24,969 nt of DNA. It comes from a virus. Numbering within the stretch: position 1 is the stretch's first letter; the number at the start of each line of letters is the position of its first letter. Both the position numbers and the translations under genes were made by a program. This document shows, piece after piece, positions 14,707 to 20,233 of this stretch. The notes under the pieces are model-generated. The model did no database searches. It had not been told where the DNA came from and worked only from the letters and a program-made list of their open reading frames with translations. The stretch covers positions 1 through 24,969 of IMG/VR virus record IMGVR_UViG_3300032240_000022. One strand, written 5' to 3'.

Positions 14707-15461
14707 TATGCAGCTTCCTTCTTAGAATCAACTGGACGGATCAATGGGTATAAAAACTCTTCACCAAAAGATCCTTCAAATTCGTGAACACCCATATGAC
14801 CTAACTTAATTGTAGGATCAATCCATACTTCAAAACCTTGTTCACGGGCACGGTCACAGAACAGATAGTCTTCACCAATGTATTGCCCATCTTTTAACTC
14901 AAAGTCAAAGAAGCAGATTGTTGTATCGCCTTCTTTCTTCTCATCGTGATAAACCCACTCTGGATGAGCTTCAGCTAACTTTTCAAACACTTCTCTGCGG
15001 ATCATCATAAAAGCTGTCGCTACACGCTTGGCTCTAACTAAACCCATTTTGTCCATGAAAATGGTTTCATCGTCTGTGTCTAACGTAGAAAAATAAACTT
15101 GACCTTTTTTACGAGCAACAGGAATACCAGCAACGATACCTTTTTTAGGGTCGCTATTCCATGCCATTAAACGGAAAATGTCTTCCGCATTAAAGTTAAT
15201 GTCCGAATCAATGAACATTAAATCTGTACAGTCTGAGTTTAAAAAATCAGTTGCAATTAGATTGCGTACACGAGATACGACAGAACATCCAGAAATATTA
15301 CAGACCTGAACATCAACACCGTGTTTCATTGCCATTAAACAAAAATTAGCCATTGAAATAGCTAATTTAGAGGATACTTTGTAATCGTAGGATGGAAGAC
15401 CTAACATTACCTTCCGACCTGCTAAATTATATCCAGCCTCTAAGCGAACTTTTTCGGTCAT
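14706..15461 (-). CDS. GT-A-fold glycosyltransferase-like protein
   Basis: 251 residues. After the first strand (VMLGLPSYDY) comes a helical region, then LMFIDSDINF (DSD at 85-87), which matches the metal/nucleotide-sugar-binding DxD of GT-A enzymes. The C-terminal part has GEDYLFCDRAREQGFEVWID and IKLGHMG, where E197/D198 and H222 fit the catalytic-base and metal-ligand region of GT2-type and related families. A transferase that modifies phage proteins, host surface sugars or DNA is plausible, but substrate cannot be read. Its place between capsid-type genes and the small basic block suggests co-expression with the virion. Start ATG 15461 follows a short GGA-type ribosome site. A structural, non-enzymatic role cannot be excluded. 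Confidence 0.8.
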   Translation of the reverse strand: MTEKVRLEAGYNLAGRKVMLGLPSYDYKVSSKLAISMANFCLMAMKHGVDVQVCNISGCSVVSRVRNLIATDFLNSDCTDLMFIDSDINFNAEDIFRLMAWNSDPKKGIVAGIPVARKKGQVYFSTLDTDDETIFMDKMGLVRAKRVATAFMMIRREVFEKLAEAHPEWVYHDEKKEGDTTICFFDFELKDGQYIGEDYLFCDRAREQGFEVWIDPTIKLGHMGVHEFEGSFGEEFLYPLIRPVDSKKEAA

Positions 15462-15464
15462 TTT

Positions 15465-15971
15465 TTATCCGTATTGAATAGTCTGGTAGTTAATATTAGT
15501 TACTACAACATAAATACCATTTTCAGCCAAAATTCCTTCACCAGAAAAAATTGCTTGGAATGGTTGTACTGCCGTTCCTGTGTTGTAACTAGTTAAAAAT
15601 TTACCAGTTGAATATACGCAAGCGGTACCACCAGCAATGGTTCCAGTATTAAGGTCTGTAATACTAAAAGTATCAGCAGTTAAAACAGTAATTGTATAAT
15701 TTCCAGCAACGGCAGCAACACCAGAAGCAGGAGAATAACTTATGCCAATAGCTTGCCCAGTAGTTAACCCATGTGCAGTTTTTGTAACTGTTACTGTATA
15801 TCCAGAACGAGCATAAGTGGCTGAGACAGGAGCAGTGGTGGTATCAAATAAATCAATACTGCCAGCCGTACCAGTGCCAAGATAAACTAAATTTTTAAGG
15901 CGGCAACGACTAGATACTGCTAAACCTGAGCCGCTAAAATGCGAGCCTTTTACGTCATATTGCATTGTCAT
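15465..15971 (-). CDS. Head-surface/decoration-like protein with nested beta domain
   Basis: 168 residues. The outer part (1-50 and about 121-168) is a short beta-type protein (SRCRLKNLVYLGTGTAGSID, ending FSGEGILAENGIYVVVTNI). Between them, about 52-120, sits a second domain (YTVTVTKTAHGLTTGQAIGI, NYTITVLTADTFSITD), which resembles the E1_FCCH-like beta domain often inserted in phage fibres and surface proteins. This looks like a loop insertion of a surface module. Good ribosome site AGGAG 7 bases before ATG 15971. A virion surface role is inferred. Confidence 0.65.
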   Translation of the reverse strand: MTMQYDVKGSHFSGSGLAVSSRCRLKNLVYLGTGTAGSIDLFDTTTAPVSATYARSGYTVTVTKTAHGLTTGQAIGISYSPASGVAAVAGNYTITVLTADTFSITDLNTGTIAGGTACVYSTGKFLTSYNTGTAVQPFQAIFSGEGILAENGIYVVVTNINYQTIQYG

Positions 15972-15994
15972 AATTAATCTCCTAAATTTTAAGT

Positions 15995-16016
15995 GGGCTA
16001 GGGAAAACCCTAACCC
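15995..16016 (-). promoter_or_regulatory. RNA hairpin between two surface-protein genes (weak terminator, attenuator or processing site)
   Basis: In the minus-strand transcript, GGGUUAGGG pairs with CCCUAGCCC through a UUUU loop, a 9-bp stem with one U-G wobble. It stands 6 bases after the stop of the gene at 16023-16493 and about 20 bases before the next start. The sequence after it (ACTTAAAATTT) is not a strong U-run, so full termination is doubtful; partial attenuation or mRNA protection is more likely. Confidence 0.65.
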
Positions 16017-16022
16017 GCCAGA

Positions 16023-16493
16023 TTAATTATTGTATACAGTCTGATATTGACCGCCATCTGAATTGCGGACTACATAGTTAACAACCAAAGTAGATGCACC
16101 AGAAGTAGATGTACCAGCCAAAGTAGCAACAATGATAGCGTCTGTAGTGCCCACATTAAGCACAAAAGGTGCGCCTGTAGTGGCAATAGTAAACGCAGAA
16201 ACTCCCGCTGCTGATGGGTTTGTTAAGCCAGAAGTAATGGTTGTACCACCACTAGACAGAGTAATCGTTGGTGTTGTACCACCAGCATAGCCAGTAGTAG
16301 TAATCAATTGAAAACCAGTAATTAAAGAACCAGCTGGAACGGTAACAGTATTTACTGCACCATCAGCAAAGCCTAAAGTAAATTGTTGGGAAACGGCAGT
16401 ACAACCTGTGTTACGGATTGAACCAGCAGTTGTGCCAGTAGTGTTTTTAACGGTGCCAAGTAACCAAGGACCTAAGTGTGTAGCGAAACCCAT
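16023..16493 (-). CDS. Virion surface protein, first gene of second transcription unit
   Basis: 156 residues. Start MGFATHLGPWLLGTVKNTTG, then a Thr/Ser/Ala-rich all-beta body (VNTVTVPAGSLITGFQLITT, PTITLSSGGTTITSG, NVGTTDAIIVATLAG) and the end VVNYVVRNSDGG. The pattern MGFA-H-GPW-LGT-KNTTGTTAG recurs in phage capsid-adjacent proteins, likely decoration or head-fibre proteins. Ribosome site GGAG lies 7 bases upstream. It is the first gene after the MCP terminator and behind its own promoter, implying strong late expression. No catalytic motif. Confidence 0.75.
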   Translation of the reverse strand: MGFATHLGPWLLGTVKNTTGTTAGSIRNTGCTAVSQQFTLGFADGAVNTVTVPAGSLITGFQLITTTGYAGGTTPTITLSSGGTTITSGLTNPSAAGVSAFTIATTGAPFVLNVGTTDAIIVATLAGTSTSGASTLVVNYVVRNSDGGQYQTVYNN

Positions 16494-16517
16494 GAGGATT
16501 CTCCTATATACAAGTTA

Positions 16518-16562
16518 AACCTATTAATCGGTATATCGTCTGCTGGGGCAGTTTAATAGGTT
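16518..16562. repeat. 10-bp inverted repeat in the leader of the second unit
   Basis: Perfect arms AACCTATTAA (16518-16527) and TTAATAGGTT (16553-16562) with a 25-base centre that holds a further CTGC/GCAG stem (16540-16551). On the transcript, it lies between the predicted start point (about 16576) and the ribosome site (16504-16501), so it would form a 5' hairpin that could stabilise the mRNA or bind a regulator. Confidence 0.75.
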
Positions 16563-16582
16563 GGTATCACCCAGATGACTAT

Positions 16583-16610
16583 ATCTTACTACTTTTTTAA
16601 ATATATGCAA
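16583..16610 (-). promoter_or_regulatory. Sigma70-like promoter for second late unit
   Basis: On the minus strand a -35 TTGCAT (16610-16605) is separated by 16 A/T-rich bases from a -10 TAAGAT (16588-16583). It lies just behind the MCP terminator and 90 bases before the next start codon, where a promoter is needed for the second unit. The match is fair, not perfect; a phage-specific polymerase site cannot be excluded. Confidence 0.6.
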
Positions 16611-16620
16611 GCGTTTAAAC

Positions 16621-16649
16621 AAAGAAAAACCCCGCTTTTTGGGCGGGGT
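16621..16649 (-). terminator. Intrinsic terminator after the major capsid gene
   Basis: In the minus-strand RNA, ACCCCGC (16649-16643) pairs with GCGGGGT (16635-16629) across a 7-base loop, followed by UUUUUC then UUUG. The GC-rich stem and U-run are those of a strong rho-independent terminator, 24 bases after the MCP stop codon. It divides the late block into two units. Confidence 0.92.
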
Positions 16650-16672
16650 CTTCTGTGATGCCAAGGTACTGA

Positions 16673-17587
16673 TTAAGCGCCTTGTGATCCCCACATTCCG
16701 AGTGGATCAGACCAACCAAAGCTGTAACGCTCACGAGACTTGTAACGAACGTTACCAGTATCGAAATCACCGTCCATGCTGTTGCTCAAAGGTGTACGAA
16801 CAAAGTGCTTCATACCATTTGGAACATCAGTTGTTAGGAAGTAACCATTTGGATCGGTCAAGAAGTTGTTAACTGTGTAACCTTCTGAAACTGAACCATT
16901 GTTTACGATTGCGTTAATGTCATTGTCGGTTGTACCAACACGCAGTTGAGTTTCGAGCAAGCGAGTTGCAACGAATTGTAACTGTGGAGGAACAATCAAC
17001 TTCTTAGGTTTAGCAGCGATCAATAAGCCACGCTCGTCTGTCCATTGAGCGATTTGAATAACGGCAGCTTCCAAGGAAGTTTCGTTCAAATCAGCCATTG
17101 TGGACTGAGTGTTGCTGTTTGTACCGCCAGATACCAATGGGTGAGCAGTGCTGAACAATGGAACGCCATCGCCACCGTAATAAGCGGCAGAGCTAGTGAA
17201 TCCGTTGTTTAAAACAGCAGCAGCTTTAACCTGTTTGGTATAAGCCATAGCACGAGCCAAAGCCTTTGTATAGCGAGCTGACAAGGAATCGTAGAGGTTG
17301 TCTTCGATTGCTTCTTCAGTCAAGCTAAAGCCAAGGGCGATAGTTTCGTGGTTGTAACGAGCTGTAAATGCCTCTTGAGCATTGTCGTAACGAATGGCAG
17401 AGCCTTCGTTTTTGACAGGTGCTGCAGAGAAGCCAGACAGCTTGGTTTCTTCTTCGAACGAACGCTCAGAGGTCTCAGTATCGTAGATCTCTTTGTGTTG
17501 TTCACCGTAGCGAGCGTACTCAAGTCCGAACAAAGCGTTCAAACCAGGGAGCAACTCTTTCAGTAGTTGTGCACGTGAAATAGCCAT
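16673..17587 (-). CDS. Major capsid protein
   Basis: 304 residues. N-terminus AISRAQLLKELLPGLNALFG with EYARYGEQHKEIYDTETSER, the E-loop-like segment ETKLSGFSAAPVKNEGSAIR, a long helix DNLYDSLSARYTKALARAMA, and C-terminal strands (KHFVRTPLSNSMDGDFDTGN, ending RYSFGWSDPLGMWG) fit an HK97-fold capsid protein (Mu gpT-like type by pattern). It has a strong ribosome site (AAGGAG, 7 bases before ATG) and is the last gene before a strong terminator, giving high steady-state output. Preceded by scaffold and decoration-like genes, as in other phage head blocks. No protease gene is visible, so scaffold removal may use another route. Confidence 0.88.
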   Translation of the reverse strand: MAISRAQLLKELLPGLNALFGLEYARYGEQHKEIYDTETSERSFEEETKLSGFSAAPVKNEGSAIRYDNAQEAFTARYNHETIALGFSLTEEAIEDNLYDSLSARYTKALARAMAYTKQVKAAAVLNNGFTSSAAYYGGDGVPLFSTAHPLVSGGTNSNTQSTMADLNETSLEAAVIQIAQWTDERGLLIAAKPKKLIVPPQLQFVATRLLETQLRVGTTDNDINAIVNNGSVSEGYTVNNFLTDPNGYFLTTDVPNGMKHFVRTPLSNSMDGDFDTGNVRYKSRERYSFGWSDPLGMWGSQGA

Positions 17588-17598
17588 TTATATGCTCC

Positions 17599-18213
17599 TT
17601 AAGCTGCTGTTGCTACAGCAGAACCGCTGTAGTAAGTGTGAACACCAAAGTTAAATTTAACAATAACTTCAGTGAAAGAACCCGATGCATTAACTGTTTC
17701 TGGAACACCAGCTACGATACGCATAGGAACTGCGGAACCGCTACCAGTAGTTGCTGAAATAGATGCTAAAGAGTCACCTGTGGTTGTGCTGCCAGCGGTC
17801 AAGATTAAAGCTGAATTTTGACCAATAGCTGCTTGTGTTACACCAGAAATTGTGGATGCGCCAGCAGCAGTTACGGCAACTTTGAACAAAGCATCTGGAT
17901 CATCCAAAACGAAAGCTTGAATGTCAGTAGCGTTTGTGCTAGCTGGGTAATACTGTTGTTGCAACAATTGCTTGGTTGTTGGGTTTGTAAACTGACAACC
18001 CAAGAAGATGCCAACGGCATCAGTTGCGGTAGCTGTGGTTGAAACTTTGCTTAGAGTGCCACCAGTGTTTAAACGCACAACATCACCGTAAAAAATCGAT
18101 GTGCCAGAGTTTTGGGCAATGGGGAATAAGCGAGTTGAACCAGCAAATACCTGACCACCGATCAAATTGATCGGCTGAAATCCGTAAGGACCTGAAACGG
18201 TAGGATAAGCCAT
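17599..18213 (-). CDS. Head decoration/stabilisation-like protein
   Basis: 204 residues. Start MAYPTVSGPYGFQPINLIGG, then QVFAGSTRLFPIAQNSGTSI, FYGDVVRLNTGG, and VGIFLGCQFTNPTTKQLLQQ. The PYGF-PI-LIGG and GDVV pattern is characteristic of a protein that lies beside the capsid gene in many environmental phages and is likely to sit on the capsid. C-terminal half all-beta (VKFNFGVHTYYSG). Ribosome site AGGAG is 6 bases before ATG. It is separated from MCP by 11 bases and is co-transcribed. Function is inferred from position and pattern. Confidence 0.78.
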   Translation of the reverse strand: MAYPTVSGPYGFQPINLIGGQVFAGSTRLFPIAQNSGTSIFYGDVVRLNTGGTLSKVSTTATATDAVGIFLGCQFTNPTTKQLLQQQYYPASTNATDIQAFVLDDPDALFKVAVTAAGASTISGVTQAAIGQNSALILTAGSTTTGDSLASISATTGSGSAVPMRIVAGVPETVNASGSFTEVIVKFNFGVHTYYSGSAVATAA

Positions 18214-18230
18214 TTAGAACTCCTAATTAA

Positions 18231-18680
18231 TTAATTACCTTTTCCAAAGCTACTTGTGGATTTACGCTCAGTAAAGAGTGGCATCCGTGGGTCGCTTTGG
18301 CGCATTAAATTATTGTCTACAGCCTCTGTCTGATCTTGTGTTTGTTTAGCATAAAAGTTGTTACGCTGTTCCACAAATTCTTCTGGAGTCTTGCAAAGCA
18401 ATAATCCACCGATCTCAATGTTGTCCTTAAAGCGACTATTTGGATCGATTAACAGTTGCATTTCTGGTTGCTCTTCCATTGGTACAGGTTCCCATTTTTC
18501 CCTCAGTTTTGCTGAAAGATTTCTTGGATCTGCTGCTCCCAATGTAGAAATACGTACCCAGTGGTATTTATATCCAGGCATTTTTACAGGCTCTGGAAGT
18601 AACTCGGCTGGTGCCCACTGCTGAAGGCGCTCGCTTTTATCACGGGTTTCTACTTCACGGTCAATTCTTTTCGTAGTCAT
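18231..18680 (-). CDS. Conserved head-region protein, unknown function
   Basis: 149 residues, charged and partly disordered. Recognisable segments are GYKYHWVRI, then LREKWEPVP, then IEIGGLLLCKTPEEFVEQRN, and a C-terminal DPRMPLFTERKSTSSFGKGN. This arrangement (WVR, WEPV, GGL-LCK-P, then R-P-F-ERKS) recurs directly beside scaffold genes in environmental phages. Ribosome site AAGGAAA is built from the last Lys-Glu codons of the scaffold gene. A head-assembly accessory role is inferred. Confidence 0.75.
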   Translation of the reverse strand: MTTKRIDREVETRDKSERLQQWAPAELLPEPVKMPGYKYHWVRISTLGAADPRNLSAKLREKWEPVPMEEQPEMQLLIDPNSRFKDNIEIGGLLLCKTPEEFVEQRNNFYAKQTQDQTEAVDNNLMRQSDPRMPLFTERKSTSSFGKGN

Positions 18681-18681
18681 T

Positions 18682-19626
18682 TTAGATTTCCTTTACAAGT
18701 TCACGGGCATATTGCTCATTGGTTAGTCCTAACTTCTTTGCAATTGCTTGCTGGGAGGTTGTCAGCCTAATCTTTTTAGAAGATGTGCTGCGACTAGCCG
18801 AAGCTACAACAGTACTAGGTTTTGCCTTGGACTGAGGTTTTTCGTCTTCATCAATGCTCTCGAAATTCTCAGGGAATCTCTTACGCATAGTTTCGTCTAT
18901 GCGCTTGTAATACTCATCGGTAGTGGCATAAGCCATACCATTTTGCTTAACAAGCTTTTCATGCAATCCCAAGGCTAGACTGGTCATTTCGTCATCTTGA
19001 CCAAACCAAGAGTTTTTTTCCTGCCAATTTTGGGCTTTCGAGTCCCTAACTGGCTGTTGCACTGGCTGTTGTTGTATTTGTACATCATTTTCCCGCTCTT
19101 GTAAAGCCCTTCTTTGATTTAAATTTTGAGTAGCGTCAAAGACCCTATCTAATTTAATCTTGGCGGTAGTCATTTTTTCCTGAGCTTCGACTAATTTATC
19201 GCCATCTCCAGACTCATAAGCGTCTCGATATTCTTTCTTAGCCATAGCCAGTTCTTGCTCTGCACTGGTTTTAAATGAGTCTACAGCTACTGCTTCGCTT
19301 GAATTAACCTTGCCTTTTAGGGCTTTGTTTTCTTCATAAAGCTTTTTAGCAATTTCTAATGCTTCCTGACGTTCTCTGTCAGCCGCATCAGCTTTTCTGC
19401 GCTCATCGTGGTAAATCTTGCGAAACCCAGCAATTTTTTTCTTTGCTTCTGCAGAGTACTCATCAAGCTCATCCCGCTCCAAAGATTCTACAAACTCTGG
19501 CTCAGAAGGGGTCTTGCCTCGATCCTCTGGTGGGGTATCGTCTTCAATTTCAATTTCAAAATCGTCTTCTTTGTCAGCGTCTACTGACTTTACTTCTTCT
19601 TCATCGGGAAACTTGTAGTTTTCCAT
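18682..19626 (-). CDS. Capsid scaffolding-like protein
   Basis: 314 residues. Acidic N-terminus (residues 1-60; DFEIEIEDDTPPEDRG), a long charged coiled-coil (about 60-190; KKKIAGFRKIYHDERRKA, EIAKKLYEENKALKGK), a linker with Gln repeats (QIQQQPVQQPV), a folded piece (NSWFGQDDEMTSLALGLHEK) and a basic C-terminal helix-turn-helix-like end (KIRLTTSQQAIAKKLGLTNE). Scaffolds of dsDNA phages have this acidic/coiled-coil body with a basic C-terminal coat-binding end. Located between portal and MCP genes, as scaffolds usually are. Good ribosome site AAGGAG 7 bases before ATG. Confidence 0.8.
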   Translation of the reverse strand: MENYKFPDEEEVKSVDADKEDDFEIEIEDDTPPEDRGKTPSEPEFVESLERDELDEYSAEAKKKIAGFRKIYHDERRKADAADRERQEALEIAKKLYEENKALKGKVNSSEAVAVDSFKTSAEQELAMAKKEYRDAYESGDGDKLVEAQEKMTTAKIKLDRVFDATQNLNQRRALQERENDVQIQQQPVQQPVRDSKAQNWQEKNSWFGQDDEMTSLALGLHEKLVKQNGMAYATTDEYYKRIDETMRKRFPENFESIDEDEKPQSKAKPSTVVASASRSTSSKKIRLTTSQQAIAKKLGLTNEQYARELVKEI

Positions 19627-19647
19627 TCGTATACTCCTTATTTTCGT

Positions 19648-20052
19648 TTACTTACGTTTAATGCCACGGGGATCGTCTACTACGCCTTCTACAGAATCAT
19701 CGTTGATCATGCGGAATTCACGTCCATGAATTACTAAACGGCTGCCAGCATATGGTTTTACAAGGACAAAATCGCCCTTTTTACACCAAGCACCGCTAGG
19801 AAAACGGGCTTTATCTGCATAACAATCTGGTCCTAGCTCTACTACAAACAACACTGTAGTCAAGGTTTCCTCAACACGGACAGTTTCGTCTGCCTTGATG
19901 ATTCCGCTTTCGTACTCTTTCTCCATCTCAGGAATGGCGCATAAAATGCGGTATCCAGAGGGTTTTGGAAGTTGTGTTGCCTTTTCTTCGTTTGACTTAT
20001 CAAGCAGTTGCGTCAAATCTACCGCTTGCGCTAAGTCGAGAGTTTCACTCAT
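19648..20052 (-). CDS. GroES-like co-chaperonin
   Basis: 134 residues. After a 30-residue N-terminal extension come the Cpn10 strands: GYRILCAI (33-40), the mobile-loop region with SGII (49-52), LFVVELGPDCY (68-78), GAWCKKGDFVLVKPYAG (87-103) and VIHGREFRMINDDSVEGVV (107-125). T4 gp31 and similar phage co-chaperonins replace host GroES to fold the coat protein in GroEL. Here the gene lies between portal and scaffold genes, fitting that job. No GroEL-like gene is present, so the host GroEL is presumably used. The start overlaps the preceding stop by 8 bases. The loop's hydrophobic contact is II-K rather than the GroES I-V-L type. Confidence 0.82.
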   Translation of the reverse strand: MSETLDLAQAVDLTQLLDKSNEEKATQLPKPSGYRILCAIPEMEKEYESGIIKADETVRVEETLTTVLFVVELGPDCYADKARFPSGAWCKKGDFVLVKPYAGSRLVIHGREFRMINDDSVEGVVDDPRGIKRK

Positions 20053-20233
20053 CCGAGTTCTCCATTCTGTCTTTGAGGTCTAATACGTATCCACGAGCAA
20101 TGAGCAGACCTCGAATCTCACCACACGATCTTTTGTATTCCTCGAACCTTTCGTAGTTTCCAAGGATTACTGCATCTTTAAGTTGGTTAATTTTTTCGTC
20201 AAATTGCTTAACCAACAGTTCTAATTCGGTCAT
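20045..20233 (-). CDS. Small helical phage protein
   Basis: 62 residues, mostly helical: ELLVKQFDEKINQLKDAVIL, then YERFEEYKRSCGEIRGLLIA, then YVLDLKDRMENSD. The EEYK-x-x-CGEIRGL pattern recurs in small proteins placed next to portals in environmental phages. No enzymatic motif. ATG overlaps the portal stop by 4 bases (ATGA), and its own end overlaps the co-chaperonin start by 8 bases. Unknown role, possibly portal or scaffold accessory. Confidence 0.75.
   Translation of the reverse strand: MTELELLVKQFDEKINQLKDAVILGNYERFEEYKRSCGEIRGLLIARGYVLDLKDRMENSDE

Noticed and set aside
15995-16016. GGGTTAGGG as a telomere-like or G-quadruplex element
   Set aside because: Only two G-triplets per arm, and the other arm pairs with it; a plain RNA hairpin explains it better.
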